A stretch of 64,000 bases of DNA from PALSA-911 sp963839645 (GCA_963839645.1 CAWIVZ010000008.1:1-64000), one strand, 5' to 3'. Counted from the first letter of the stretch, positions 25,768-35,785 are shown. Numbers and translations: made by a program. The notes: generated from the sequence alone by a model not told the origin.

Positions 25768-26472
25768 TCAGACCAGGGTGTCGGCCAGGTCCGTCATCGT
25801 GCGGACCAGGATATCGGGCTGGTGCGGCGTGATCCCGAACGGGCGGTTGCGCCGGTCGATGAAGGCGGTCCGCATGCCGGCCGACTTCGCGCCGATGCAG
25901 TCGAAGGCGTGGTTGGCGACGAAGAGGATCTGGTTCATCGGCAAGCCGATGCGTGCGGCGGCCATGGTGTAGGTGGCCACGTGCGGCTTGAACGCGTTCG
26001 CCTCCGCGACCGAGATGACCCGGTCGAACGGTATGCCGTGATACTGCCTGGCCGTCTCCAGCATGTCCGGGTCGCCGTTGGACAGCACGACCAGCTTGTA
26101 CCGCGTCTGCATTCGCGCCAGCGCTTCCGGAACCTCCGGAAAGGGTCGCAGCTTCTCGATCTCGGAAACCAGCGTGTGGACCTCCTCCATCGTATGGTCG
26201 ATGCCGGCACGCTGCAGGACGAACGACACGGAACGATGGCCGATTTCACGGTAGGACGTGTGCTCGCGATGCAGCAGCGCGTCGATCATCGAATTCTCGT
26301 AATGGGTGCGCCGCCACCAGGTGACGAAGGAGTTGGGGTTGCCGGACCAGCCCTTTGCCTGGAGGAACGGGGCGGCGATCTCGGTCAGTCCCGACTGCAT
26401 GTCGACCACGGTTCCGTATTGATCGAACATGCAGGCCTTGATGGTGCTCTTCAGATAGGCAGTGTCCGGCAT
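25768..26472 (-). CDS. HAD-family hydrolase, haloacid dehalogenase type II-like
   Basis: 234 residues from the ATG at 26472, which follows GGAGGAAG. Nucleophile Asp17 lies in ACMFDQYGTVVDM; motif II is VVLSNGD, motif III Lys is in ANAFKPHVATYTMAA, and motif IV is FVANHAFDCIGAKSAGMRTA. The layout is that of L-2-haloacid dehalogenases, although FDQYGT replaces the usual FDAYGT, so a different leaving group is possible. It has glutathione transferase downstream and an MFS permease upstream on the same strand. The three could form a small uptake and detoxification unit; this is inference. Confidence 0.82.
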   Translation of the reverse strand: MPDTAYLKSTIKACMFDQYGTVVDMQSGLTEIAAPFLQAKGWSGNPNSFVTWWRRTHYENSMIDALLHREHTSYREIGHRSVSFVLQRAGIDHTMEEVHTLVSEIEKLRPFPEVPEALARMQTRYKLVVLSNGDPDMLETARQYHGIPFDRVISVAEANAFKPHVATYTMAAARIGLPMNQILFVANHAFDCIGAKSAGMRTAFIDRRNRPFGITPHQPDILVRTMTDLADTLV

Positions 26473-26542
26473 CGTGCTTCCTCCGAAGCTGTTTGGTTGG
26501 AGGCGTTGCTGGACCGCACCGGCCGCCACCATACGGTGGAAA

Positions 26543-27841
26543 CTATGTAGTCCGCGGCTGGGTGTGTCCATCACCGGGAGCCTGCGGCTTGCGACCGAAC
26601 AGGGCGGCGAGGACGCTAAGGCAGGAGAGCACGACGAAGCATTGCAGGGAGCGGTCGTAGGTGCCGGTGGCGTCGCGCAGCAGTCCGGACAGCAGCGGGC
26701 CGGACGCCTGGGCCAGCACCTGCACGGTCAGCGCGATACCGCGGATGGCGCCGTAGCTGCGGCGACCGAAATAATCGCCCCAGGCGATCGGCAGCATGGT
26801 GAACAGGCCGCCGATGCCGCAGCCGTAGATGGCAGCGGCGGGGTAGGCCTGCCAGGCGGTAGTGATGGTCGTCAGGGCGGCGACGCCGGTGGCGAGCAGC
26901 AGGCCGGTGAGCACAAGGGCATGACGGATCGGCCAGCGTCTCGGCCAGAAGCCGTAGGCCAGGCTGGAAACGCCCGACAGCAGGGAGAAGAAGCTGACGA
27001 CGGTGGCGGCGGTCGTCGGGCTCAGTCCGCGCTCGATCAGAAAGGGCGCCTGGTGCAAGCTGACGCCGGCCTGCACGGGGTAGGCAAACAGGGTAAAGAG
27101 ACAAAGCAGCCAGAAGGCGGGCGTGCGCAGGGCCTCGGAGCGGGTGAAGGAGGGCTCGGGGATGGACGCGCCGCCGGGCCGCTGGGGATGGGCAGAAATG
27201 GCGGCGTGGCCGTCCGGCAGCAGGCCGACATCCTCCGGCCGGCGGACCATCAGCAGCCAGTTGGGGATGAAACCGACCACCAGGACGGCGGCGCCGACCG
27301 CGAGCCAGCCGGAACGCCAGCCGCCGGCAAGCATGGCCATCTGTGCGATCAGCGGCAGGATCACCAGCCCCGACATCTGCGCGACCGAGGCGACGGAGAT
27401 GGCGAAGGTGCGCCGCGCGACGAACCAGCTGTTCACCGCGCCGTAGATGCCGAGGTCGAACGGGCCGGCGAAGTTCATCCGGGCGATGCAGAACATGACG
27501 TAGAACCACACCAGCCCGGTGGTGAACGACAACAGCATGGCGGCGGCGCTGGTGCCGAGCACGGCGAGGCAGAGCACGAGGCGCGCACCCTTGCGATCGA
27601 GGATCGGGCCGAGCTTGGGGGATGTGATCGCCGCCAGTAGACCGCCGAGAGAGACAGCGCCGGAAATCGCCGCGCGCGACCAGCCGAATTCGCGGGTCAT
27701 CGGCTCGACGAAGATGGACAGGGTGGTGTTGGCGCCGCCCTGGCGCGCAAAGCCGGCGCAGCAGGCGCAGAACAGAACAACCCAGCCATAGAAAAACGGC
27801 AGCCGGCGGATCAGGAGGGCGGGGATAGCGCGTGTGGTCAT
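26543..27841 (-). CDS. MFS transporter (OFA/oxalate-formate-like group)
   Basis: 432 residues from the ATG at 27841 (MTTRAIPALL), twelve hydrophobic segments, opening with FFYGWVVLFCACCAGFARQG as in MFS transporters of monocarboxylates. GPILDRKGARLVLCLAVLG carries the conserved loop 2-3 motif and WGDYFGRRSYGAIRG the equivalent loop in the second half. The likely substrate is an organic anion. It lies between agmatinase upstream and the HAD hydrolase downstream, all on the minus strand. Confidence 0.84.
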   Translation of the reverse strand: MTTRAIPALLIRRLPFFYGWVVLFCACCAGFARQGGANTTLSIFVEPMTREFGWSRAAISGAVSLGGLLAAITSPKLGPILDRKGARLVLCLAVLGTSAAAMLLSFTTGLVWFYVMFCIARMNFAGPFDLGIYGAVNSWFVARRTFAISVASVAQMSGLVILPLIAQMAMLAGGWRSGWLAVGAAVLVVGFIPNWLLMVRRPEDVGLLPDGHAAISAHPQRPGGASIPEPSFTRSEALRTPAFWLLCLFTLFAYPVQAGVSLHQAPFLIERGLSPTTAATVVSFFSLLSGVSSLAYGFWPRRWPIRHALVLTGLLLATGVAALTTITTAWQAYPAAAIYGCGIGGLFTMLPIAWGDYFGRRSYGAIRGIALTVQVLAQASGPLLSGLLRDATGTYDRSLQCFVVLSCLSVLAALFGRKPQAPGDGHTQPRTT

Positions 27842-27926
27842 CGAGCCCCGAGGCGGCAGCGCACGGGGAATGCCGCAACGCCTGCCGAGCATGCCAGGAT
27901 CGGCGGCGGCAACAAGGTGCCGCCGG

Positions 27927-28907
27927 TCAGCCGGAAGGTGGTTGGCGGACCTGCCAGGCTTCGGTGACCAGGCAGAGGATCTCGAACAGCAGGGACGCGG
28001 CGTTGAACGAGGTGATCGTGCCGACGTCGAACGGCGGCGCCACCTCGACGAGGTCCGCGCCGATAAAGTCCAGGCCGCGCAGGCCGCGCAGCAGGCGCAA
28101 TGCCTCGATCGGGGTGATGCCGCCGGCTTCGGGCGTGCCGGTGCCGGGGGCGTGCGCGGGGTCGAGACTGTCAATGTCGTAGGTCAGGTAGACCGGGCCA
28201 TCGCCGGCGACGCGGCGGGCTTCCTCGGCTGCGTAGGCCCAGCCCTTGTCCTGGAATTCGTCCATGCCAAGCACGCGCATGCCGCTGCGCTGGCTGAAGC
28301 CCCACATGTCCGGGTCGTTGGTGGTGCCGCGGATGCCAATCTGGATAACGCGCTTCGGGTCCAGCAGGTTTTCCTCGACCGCGCGGCGGAACGGGGCGCC
28401 GTGGTGGAAGCGCGAGCCGAGATAATCGTCGCCGGTGTCGCAATGGGCGTCGATGTGGATCATGCCGACGGGGCCGCCGGCCGCCACGGCGCGCAGGATC
28501 GGCAGCGAGATGGAGTGGTCGCCACCGACGGAAATCGGGACGACATCGGCGTCGACAACTGTCGAGAAGAATTCCTGAATTTCGGCGTGCGCGCCTTCCA
28601 GCTCATAAGGCTGCTCGATCCAGGTGTCGCCGAGGTCGCGCACGCGGGCCTGGGCGAAGGGCATGAACCCGGTGGTGCCGTGGATGCGGCGCAGCAGGCT
28701 GGACTGGTCGCGCACCGCGCGGGGGCCGTGGCGGGTGCCGGAGCGGTTGGTCACACCGCCGTCATAGGGCACGCCAATAAGGCCGATATCGGTGTCGTGC
28801 AGCGACTGGCTGTAGGGGGTGCGGAAGAAGGTGGGGATGCCGGTGTAGCGGGGCTGGGCCTGGGGGTCGGCGAGTTCCGGATAGCGGTTGGGGTGTTTGA
28901 TCGGCAT
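27927..28907 (-). CDS. speB: Agmatinase/guanidino-acid ureohydrolase
   Basis: 326 residues of the ureohydrolase fold. Binuclear Mn ligands are all present: GGDHS, DAHCDTGD and the late DIDSLDPAHAPGTGTPE. IGVPYDGGVTNRSGTRHGPRAVR is the family's N-terminal hallmark. It hydrolyses agmatine or a guanidino acid (for example guanidinobutyrate) to the amine plus urea. The agmatinase name is by family; guanidinobutyrase is a real alternative. The MFS transporter gene downstream could take up the substrate. Confidence 0.85.
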   Translation of the reverse strand: MPIKHPNRYPELADPQAQPRYTGIPTFFRTPYSQSLHDTDIGLIGVPYDGGVTNRSGTRHGPRAVRDQSSLLRRIHGTTGFMPFAQARVRDLGDTWIEQPYELEGAHAEIQEFFSTVVDADVVPISVGGDHSISLPILRAVAAGGPVGMIHIDAHCDTGDDYLGSRFHHGAPFRRAVEENLLDPKRVIQIGIRGTTNDPDMWGFSQRSGMRVLGMDEFQDKGWAYAAEEARRVAGDGPVYLTYDIDSLDPAHAPGTGTPEAGGITPIEALRLLRGLRGLDFIGADLVEVAPPFDVGTITSFNAASLLFEILCLVTEAWQVRQPPSG

Positions 28908-29020
28908 ATCGGTCGCCTATCCTTTCCGCGATGGCCGGCTGCGCGCCCGGCGGGGCAACAGCTGCCAGCTTCAGCCGGCACCGCGAGGGACGCAAGAGCG
29001 CCGAAGCAAGACCGCCGGTG

Positions 29021-30259
29021 CTACGGAACGCGATCCCGGGCCACGGCGAGCGGTTGCGACCGGCCGCCGGCAGCGACCAGGAGCAGGGCGGCGCAGGCGA
29101 TCGCCGCCCCGATCGCGGCATCGGCGCCGAAGCCCGAGCGGGCCATCGCCGCACCGCCGGTCAGCGAGCCGATCGAAATGCCCAGGAACAACGAGCTGTT
29201 GTTGAGCGCCAGCAGGAAGGCCCGGCGCTGAGGGTACTGGCGAGCCAGACCAGCCTGCTGGGCCGGAAAAAAGAACTGCGCGAAGACGGAGGTGATCAGC
29301 AGCATGATGTTGGCCAGCCATCCGGTGCCGACGCCGGCGGCGAGCACCGATAGGCAGGCGGCCAGACCGAACAGGCTGAGCAGCATGGTCGGGCGGGTGC
29401 CGAAGCGGTCGGCCAACTGACCGCCGAGCAGCGTGCCCGCCAGGGCTCCGGCGCCGTAGAAACCGATCGCGCGGGCGATATCGGAAGGCGGCAGGCCGGC
29501 GCTGGTAAGCCAGGCACCGAGATAGGTGTAAACGCCGTACAGCGCGGTTGCCCACAGCACGGTCGGCAGCAGGCGCAGGACCACCCTCGCGGGATCAAGT
29601 GCGGCTACGGAGGCCGCGGTGGTGCCAGCATGGCCGGAGTCCGTCGGCCATGCCACCCGGTTGGCGGCGATCAGGACGAGACTGAACAGGGCGAGCAGGA
29701 GGAACGGCGCGCGCCAGCCCCAGTGGGAGGCGATCAGCGTGCCCGCCGGCGCCCCGAGCGACAGCGCCAGCAGCAGGCCGGACACCGCGACCGACATCCA
29801 GGTGGCGCGGCGGGCGGCGGGAGCCGCCTCCCCCACGCCGGCATAGATCAGCGGCGACACCCCGGCCGCCGTTGCCCCCGCGGCGACGCGCGTGGCGAGC
29901 AGCCAGCCGAAGCCAGGCGCCACCGCGGTAAGGAGATTCGCCACGGCAAAGCCGGCCAGGCAGGCGAGCAGGGTTCGCCGCCGCCCGATCCGGTCGGCCA
30001 GTTGGCCGATCAGCGGCGCGCTGAACAGATAGGTCAATGAGAATACCGTGACGCTCAGCCCGGCCGATGCAGCGGAACGGCCGAAATCCACGGCGATCGA
30101 CGGCAGCAGCGGCGAAATCACGAACAGATCCGTGCCGACCACAAACAGGGTGAGCCAGCCGCAGGCCAGCCGCCAGCGTGGACCCAGGCCTTGGGGCGAG
30201 CGCCGGCCATGGGGTCGGCTCGCAATACCGGACTCGCTCGGGGCCTGGGACGGGATCAT
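29021..30259 (-). CDS. MFS transporter (DHA1-like drug/sugar efflux type)
   Basis: 412 residues, twelve hydrophobic segments after a polar 28-residue start. Motif LIGQLADRIGRRRTLLACL (loop 2-3, G-x3-D-R-x-G-R-R) and the equivalent GGQLADRFGTRPTMLLSLFG in the second half are clear. GTDLFVISPLLPSIAVDFG in helix 1 is typical of the DHA1 group of proton-driven efflux pumps. Substrate is unknown. It ends 113 bases before the agmatinase start on the same strand. Confidence 0.85.
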   Translation of the reverse strand: MIPSQAPSESGIASRPHGRRSPQGLGPRWRLACGWLTLFVVGTDLFVISPLLPSIAVDFGRSAASAGLSVTVFSLTYLFSAPLIGQLADRIGRRRTLLACLAGFAVANLLTAVAPGFGWLLATRVAAGATAAGVSPLIYAGVGEAAPAARRATWMSVAVSGLLLALSLGAPAGTLIASHWGWRAPFLLLALFSLVLIAANRVAWPTDSGHAGTTAASVAALDPARVVLRLLPTVLWATALYGVYTYLGAWLTSAGLPPSDIARAIGFYGAGALAGTLLGGQLADRFGTRPTMLLSLFGLAACLSVLAAGVGTGWLANIMLLITSVFAQFFFPAQQAGLARQYPQRRAFLLALNNSSLFLGISIGSLTGGAAMARSGFGADAAIGAAIACAALLLVAAGGRSQPLAVARDRVP

Positions 30260-30373
30260 GGAACCGGGGGGGATGGTGAATTAATGACAGCGATCCCCGC
30301 CACCGCCCAGGCGCCCAGCCGGGCCACCGGCCGGCGCCGGGGCGGGGCCGTATCCCGCGACAGGACCCAACGG

Positions 30374-33154
30374 CTACAATACATGCGCCAAGACCTTCGC
30401 CAGTTGCTGGCGGGTGAAGGGCTTGGCGATGAACTCGTCCATGCCTGAACTCAGGCAGCGCTGGCGGAAGCTCTCGCCCGCGGTCGCCGTCAGCGCGACG
30501 ATCGGTGTGCGGGGCACGCCGGCTGCCTCGCGCTTGCGGATCTCGGCGGTCGCCTCGAAACCATCCATCTTCGGCATTTGGCAGTCCATGAAGATCACAT
30601 CGAAATGCTGCTTCGCGTGGGCTTCCAGCGCCTCCAACCCGTTGGCGGCGGTTTCGACCTTCCAACCCAAGGTTTCGAGAATGCCGGTGGCCACCATGAG
30701 ATTGACAGGGATGTCCTCGACGACCAGGGCCTGATGACCGGGCGCGCGATCATCGCTTGACGGCGGCGCGGACGACACAAATTCGCCAGGGTTCGCCAGG
30801 GCGGCGATGTGCGCCGTGTTGGGGACCGATTGGCGTTCACGGATGAGATCGGTCAGCGCCGCGACTTGAACCGGACGCGTCAGTTGCCTCGCCGCATAGC
30901 GATCCGCTTCCGCCACCGCGCGATCGGGCGAGGTCAGCAGAACAATGTTCGCCGAGGCATGCACCGGGTCGGCCCGCAGCAGACGCGCCAGTTCAAGTCC
31001 GTCGGCATCCGGCGCCGTCATGTCGGCAATCACGGCACCGAAAGCGTTGCCCCTGCCCGCCGCGGTGGACAGGATGTCACGCGCCTCCGTTAAATTCCGG
31101 ACAGCCTCGACGCGCAATCCTTCCCGCTGCAGCTGGCTTTGCAGCGCCAAGCGGCTGGAATCGTTGCCATCCATCAACAGAACGCGGTTGCGAACGGCAA
31201 GACCCCGATCGTTGTCGATATGATGGATGCTGTCGATCTGCTGTCCGAAGCGCGCGGTGAACCGGAAGGTCGAGCCAACCCCCGGCTGGCTCTCAACTTC
31301 GATGGTCCCGCCCATCAGCTCGCACAGATCCTTGCAGATGCTAAGGCCCAGACCACTGCCCGAGAAGCGCCGCGTATCGCTGCTATCCGCCTGGGTAAAG
31401 GCCTTGAAGATGATTGCCTGGTCTTCCTGCGAGATGCCAATTCCCGTGTCGCGCACCTCGAACTGGATCAGCGCGGTATCCGAGGTGGCTTCCTTCAGGG
31501 AGGCGTGGACGGAGATGCTTCCCTGATCCGTGAATTTGATCGCATTGCCTATGAGATTGTTAAGGATCTGGCTGAGGCGCAGAGGATCGCCGACCAGCGC
31601 CGTCGGCAAACTCTTGGCGATCGAAAGGGACAGGCGAAGGCCTTTCTGGCTCGCCACCGATTCCAGCATGTAGATCACGTCCTGCACCACCTCGCGCAGG
31701 TCGAAATTCCGGTTCTCAAGCTCGAACTTGCCGGCCTCGATCCTGGAAAGATCGAGTATGCTGGTGATGAGGGAGAGCATCGTTTCGGCCGAACGCTGCG
31801 CCATCTGGACATACATCTGCTGCTTGGGCTCAAGCTTGGTTTGCAGCAGCAGCTCGACCATACCCAGCACGCCGTTCATCGGAGTACGCAACTCGTGGCT
31901 GATGTTGGCGAGGAACTGCGCCTTGGCGCGGTTGGCCGCGACCAGTTCGCGCGTGCGCTCCTCCACCCGGTCCTCGAGGGTCATGTTGAGAGCTTGGAGG
32001 CGGTCTTCGGCCTGTAGCTGGGCGCTGTGGCGGATTGCCACGGCCTCGGCCATCGCGTTGAAAGCGGCACCCAGCTGGTCGATTTCGGAGCGCTGTCCCG
32101 TCAGGTGGCAGCGCGCCGCGTAATTACCATTGCGCCATTCGGCCGCGACGCCAAGGAGCGCCCGGACCGGGCGCTGGATGAAGGCCCTCCCCCCCATCCA
32201 GGCCGCGTAACCGGCCATCAAAAGCCCAGCCAGGATCAGCAGGATGCCCCGCCTCGTGACCGCGTCGATGGCGGAAAACGCCGCGGCCTTCGACTCGCCG
32301 GCACTGAGGAAAAAATCCCGCGGCGGCAGGGACGGCGGCACATAGCCGAAGATCCGCTCGACGCCGTCGACGCCCTTCGCTTCCTCCCACCCGGCCTTGT
32401 CGCCGTCCATGATATCGGCATGGCCGCTGCGCATGTTCTTGCCGACAAGCTGCTCGGGATGCGGCAGCCGGGCGATGATGTTGCCCTCGCGATCGGCGAT
32501 GAGGATCGATTGCGTCGGGGTCAGGCCACGTTCGCGCAGATGCTCGGATAGCCAGTTCAGATCGAGGCCGGCGAAGACCACGCCGACGATCGGTCCCCCC
32601 TTCTCGAGGGAAAAATGCTCGGCGAAATGGATCTGCTTCTCGCCGCTCGCCGGATCGACCCAATAATTGCCGACGGCGAGATCGGTTTGCGCCATGGCCC
32701 GCTTGAAGAAGGGAAGGTCGGCGATGGAGGACAGGGAGGTGGGCCGGCTTGTGCAGCGGACCTTGCCGGTGGCGTCGGCCACTCCCAGCAGGCTGTAGTA
32801 CGGGGTCCGCGCATTCAAGGCCGCCAGCAGCTTGGTGCAAGCCTCCTTATCCATCGAATTGACGGGAGGAAGCTGGCTCATAACCTGCAAATACTGGCGC
32901 GCGCCCTCTCGAATCTCGCCCATCTCGGCGCCGAACTGCCGCGTGATTTGGACGGTCTTGTTGCGGATTTCGTCTTCGCGCGACTTGCGCAAATCGTACT
33001 CGTTGTACGACTGGATGGCGAGCGCGGGCATGACCGCGATCAGCACCAGGACGAACATCTTCGTCGTCAGACTGAACGACAGCCGTTCCAGCGCCTGCCA
33101 GCGGCGTTTGCCGGCATCCGCCACTCGGCCCAGGATCGGGGATGGCCCGATCAT
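30374..33154 (-). CDS. Hybrid sensor histidine kinase with two receiver domains
   Basis: 926 residues from the ATG at 33154 (a TTG at 33214 would add 20; neither has a strong ribosome-binding site). Positions below use the longer form. One membrane helix at about 52-68, a periplasmic Cache-type sensor at about 80-320, a second helix at 323-340, HAMP to 395 and a coiled coil. HisKA has His440 in NISHELRTPMNG; HATPase has Asn556, DTGIG at 589 and GSGLGL at 619. A first receiver has Asp731 but Arg780 replaces the usual switch Lys. A second receiver has Glu833/Asp834, Asp877 and Lys931. It senses an extracytoplasmic signal and relays phosphate internally; no Hpt protein or separate regulator is nearby. 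The diiron-protein gene lies just upstream on the same strand. Confidence 0.88.
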   Translation of the reverse strand: MIGPSPILGRVADAGKRRWQALERLSFSLTTKMFVLVLIAVMPALAIQSYNEYDLRKSREDEIRNKTVQITRQFGAEMGEIREGARQYLQVMSQLPPVNSMDKEACTKLLAALNARTPYYSLLGVADATGKVRCTSRPTSLSSIADLPFFKRAMAQTDLAVGNYWVDPASGEKQIHFAEHFSLEKGGPIVGVVFAGLDLNWLSEHLRERGLTPTQSILIADREGNIIARLPHPEQLVGKNMRSGHADIMDGDKAGWEEAKGVDGVERIFGYVPPSLPPRDFFLSAGESKAAAFSAIDAVTRRGILLILAGLLMAGYAAWMGGRAFIQRPVRALLGVAAEWRNGNYAARCHLTGQRSEIDQLGAAFNAMAEAVAIRHSAQLQAEDRLQALNMTLEDRVEERTRELVAANRAKAQFLANISHELRTPMNGVLGMVELLLQTKLEPKQQMYVQMAQRSAETMLSLITSILDLSRIEAGKFELENRNFDLREVVQDVIYMLESVASQKGLRLSLSIAKSLPTALVGDPLRLSQILNNLIGNAIKFTDQGSISVHASLKEATSDTALIQFEVRDTGIGISQEDQAIIFKAFTQADSSDTRRFSGSGLGLSICKDLCELMGGTIEVESQPGVGSTFRFTARFGQQIDSIHHIDNDRGLAVRNRVLLMDGNDSSRLALQSQLQREGLRVEAVRNLTEARDILSTAAGRGNAFGAVIADMTAPDADGLELARLLRADPVHASANIVLLTSPDRAVAEADRYAARQLTRPVQVAALTDLIRERQSVPNTAHIAALANPGEFVSSAPPSSDDRAPGHQALVVEDIPVNLMVATGILETLGWKVETAANGLEALEAHAKQHFDVIFMDCQMPKMDGFEATAEIRKREAAGVPRTPIVALTATAGESFRQRCLSSGMDEFIAKPFTRQQLAKVLAHVL

Positions 33155-33275
33155 GGGCGCCGTGGCTGCCACGCGGCGGCCCGCAGACGCGGCGGTTTCA
33201 TCAGGCCAGGGCAAGAAAAGCCGCGTGCCGAAAAGCGTGACGATACCACCAGGAGACCCTCCTTTTGCGGCGCTT

Positions 33276-34118
33276 TCAGCAGGTCGTACGCGCCTCGTGC
33301 CGGCGTATTGCGGATGTGACGATCGCGTCCATGGCGATCCATATCTTGTCGAGCGCGTCCGCGATTATCTCGGCATCCTCGACCGTCTCGGCAAGCAGGT
33401 GCGGGCGCCGCCGCAGAACCTCCTGCGTGACGGCGATCGCTTCCTCGGCGTGGCGTTCCTCGACGTGCTGGTCGAAGCAATCGGCGAAGTAGGGTTCGTG
33501 GACGATACCCGGAAAATTTCTGGAGAGGGCCTGGGCGAGCGCATGCATCCAGTTGTCCGACATCGTCTCGACAATGCACCAGGGGCCGAGCGAGCGCGAA
33601 TAGAGCGTCTTGGCGAGGCGCACGAACTCGGCCGTGCCGGCATCGAGATAGCCGGCCAGTTCCTCGGCGTCACCGAACTGCTCATCGTCGATCGGGCACC
33701 GTGCGCCGATGTTCTTGAACGCGCGGGTTAACTGGTAGTGATGTGTGTCACCATTCGCCAACCCGTCGTCGTCCACGAAGATCTGCAGCTTGCGCTTGCG
33801 CATGGCCGGGTTATCGAGATGCGGCAGGTAATAGACCGCCGCCCGGGTAGCGTGCATGGCCGCCTGGTAGATGAGGTACAATTCCCCGAGCAGCCTGGGA
33901 TCCTTGGCAATTTGCGGTGGCAGGGCGGCGAGGTTCTGGAAGAACGGCGCTTTGGACGGGCGGTGCTCGTCGGCGATGGCGTCGATGATCGCAGGAAGCC
34001 GCGCAGCCGCGTCGTGACCCTGGTTGGCGCCGTCGGGGCTTGGCACCGGGCTTGCCGCCGTCTCTAGCGCGACGGAAGGGTGTTCTTTCGATGCGCCGAG
34101 ATGTCCCGATGACGGCAT
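33276..34118 (-). CDS. Heme-oxygenase-like diiron (HDO) family protein
   Basis: 280 residues from the ATG at 34118, preceded by GGAGAAG. All-helical, with the signature of iron-containing redox enzymes of the heme-oxygenase-like fold: DDDGLANGDTHHYQLTRAF at about 116-134, CIVETMSDNWMHAL near 181, and FDQHVEERHAEEA near 215. These supply the Glu, Asp and His residues that could bind two irons. Characterised relatives carry out fatty-acid decarboxylation, N-oxygenation or similar O2 chemistry. The substrate here is unknown. It lies upstream of the hybrid sensor kinase gene on the same strand, with no third gene, which suggests a functional link. Confidence 0.72.
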   Translation of the reverse strand: MPSSGHLGASKEHPSVALETAASPVPSPDGANQGHDAAARLPAIIDAIADEHRPSKAPFFQNLAALPPQIAKDPRLLGELYLIYQAAMHATRAAVYYLPHLDNPAMRKRKLQIFVDDDGLANGDTHHYQLTRAFKNIGARCPIDDEQFGDAEELAGYLDAGTAEFVRLAKTLYSRSLGPWCIVETMSDNWMHALAQALSRNFPGIVHEPYFADCFDQHVEERHAEEAIAVTQEVLRRRPHLLAETVEDAEIIADALDKIWIAMDAIVTSAIRRHEARTTC

Positions 34119-34537
34119 TTTACTTCTCCAGAGGGTGAACGCTCTTGTTTGCTTGGTTGCCACAACTCGAGGCAGTTCTTCGCGATCACGCAAACCTTCA
34201 GCTCAAGCCAAATCTAGCTAATAGCCCTAAAGCCCATCTCTTACAGCCATAAAAATAGTGACTGAGTCGCAATCAGAATTATTTTTCATAAAACATAAGC
34301 CGGACGAGCTATTTCTTTACAAAAAGAACCGACGGGTCGCAAGTTGTCAACGTCAGCGGAGTCGCGAAGAGGCGGATAATGCAGGAACGTTACGGCGAAG
34401 AATCTTAGCAGATCGTAAACGGTTTGAACGGCCGCACCTCCGAAACGCGCGCCGAGCCTCTCGACCACCCGCGCCCGGTCCTGCTATGTGCGCATAGGCC
34501 CGCGCCGGAGAGCGTGGCGAACAGGGAGACTTCTACC
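34119..34537. promoter_or_regulatory. Divergent intergenic region, AT-rich
   Basis: About 420 bases between the diiron-protein gene (leftward) and the binding-protein gene (rightward). The middle (about 34205-34330) is AT-rich for this genome, with stretches such as AGAATTATTTTTCATAAAAC, so both promoters probably lie there. No gene is apparent, and I see no clear operator. Confidence 0.4.
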
Positions 34538-35785
34538 ATGAATCTGACACGAAGGGGCCTGATCGGCTCCGCCGCCGCCACGTCCGCCGCCGTTGCCTCC
34601 GCTGTCGCGCTGCCCGGACGCGCGAGCGCCCAGGGGAAGCCAGTGATCAAGATCGGGGTGATGAACGATCAGTCCGGGCCGTACCGCGACGTGAACGGGC
34701 CAACCAGCGTGAACTGCACGAAATTCGCGGTCGAGGAGTTCAAGGCGCAAGGCTTCGACGTGGAAGTGATCTTCGCGGACCACCAGAACAAGCCGGACGT
34801 GGCGGCTTCGCTAGCCAAGCAGTGGTTCGACCAGGATGGGGTGGACGTGATCGAGGACGGAGCGGCGTCGTCCTGCGCGCTGGCGATCAATACCATCTGC
34901 AAGGACAAGGACAAGGTGTTCCTGTCCACCTCCACCGCCACCTCCGATCTGACCGGCGTGGCCTGCACGCCGAATACCATCCATTGGGTGCTGGACACCT
35001 ATATGTCGGCGAAATCCACCGGCGGGGCGATGACCAAGGCCGGCGGGGACAGCTGGTTCTTCATTACGCCGAACTATGCCTTCGGCCAGGCGCTGCAGCG
35101 GGATGCGACCAAGTTCGTGATCGACGCCGGCGGCAAGGTAGTGGGGGACAATGTGTATCCGTTCCCGGAAACCACGGATTTCTCCTCGCAGCTGCTGCAG
35201 GCACGGGCCTCCGGGGCGAAAGTGGTCGGGCTGTGCAATGCCGGCACCGATACCGTGAACTGCCTGAAGCAGGCGCGCGAATTCGGCTTGGTGCAGGCCG
35301 GAGTGAAGATGGCGGCGTTGCTGTGCTACAGCACCGATGTGCGCGCGGTGGGATTGGAAATCGCCCAGGGCCTTCTGATGAGCGAGGCGTTCTATTGGGA
35401 CCTGAATGACCGCACCCGGGCCTGGATGGAACGAGTGAAGCCGAGGGTAAACCAGTATCCGAACTCCGCCCAGGCAGGGAACTACTCCTGCACGATGCAC
35501 TATCTGAAGGCGGTTACCGCCATGGGGCCGGCCGAGGCGAAAAAGAGCGGTGCGGCGGTGGTGGCGAAGATGAAGTCCATGAAAACCGACGATGATTGCT
35601 TCGGCGCCGGCGGAGTGATCCGCGCGGACGGACGGAAAATCCATCCGGTATATCTGTTCGAGGCGAAGAAGCCGTCGGAGAGCAAGCACAGTTGGGATCT
35701 GCTGAAGCAAGTGGCGGTGACACCGGCCGAGGAGGCGTTCCGTCCGATGAGCGCCGGCCTGTGCCCGCTGGTGGCGAAGGCCTAA
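34538..35785 (+). CDS. ABC transporter substrate-binding protein (branched-chain amino acid type)
   Basis: 415 residues, ATG at 34538 after GGGAGA. The start MNLTRRGLIGSAAATSAAVA is a Tat-type signal (T-R-R-G-L-I), cleaved near ASA-Q. The mature part is a type I periplasmic binding protein: IKIGVMNDQSGPYRDVNGP, VIEDGAASSCALAI, DSWFFITPNYAFGQ, TTDFSSQLLQARASGAKVVG. Members bind branched-chain amino acids, amides or aromatic acids. No permease or ATPase genes adjoin it, so it is an orphan that must share a transporter or act in sensing. A hairpin terminator follows. Confidence 0.87.
   Translation: MNLTRRGLIGSAAATSAAVASAVALPGRASAQGKPVIKIGVMNDQSGPYRDVNGPTSVNCTKFAVEEFKAQGFDVEVIFADHQNKPDVAASLAKQWFDQDGVDVIEDGAASSCALAINTICKDKDKVFLSTSTATSDLTGVACTPNTIHWVLDTYMSAKSTGGAMTKAGGDSWFFITPNYAFGQALQRDATKFVIDAGGKVVGDNVYPFPETTDFSSQLLQARASGAKVVGLCNAGTDTVNCLKQAREFGLVQAGVKMAALLCYSTDVRAVGLEIAQGLLMSEAFYWDLNDRTRAWMERVKPRVNQYPNSAQAGNYSCTMHYLKAVTAMGPAEAKKSGAAVVAKMKSMKTDDDCFGAGGVIRADGRKIHPVYLFEAKKPSESKHSWDLLKQVAVTPAEEAFRPMSAGLCPLVAKA

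Noticed and set aside
33151..33250. Possible 33-codon leader peptide before the hybrid kinase, ending in an ATGA overlap with ATG 33154
   Set aside because: A GGAGG and a GTG are present, but the frame continues upstream into the diiron gene region and no attenuation structure is visible; too weak to list.
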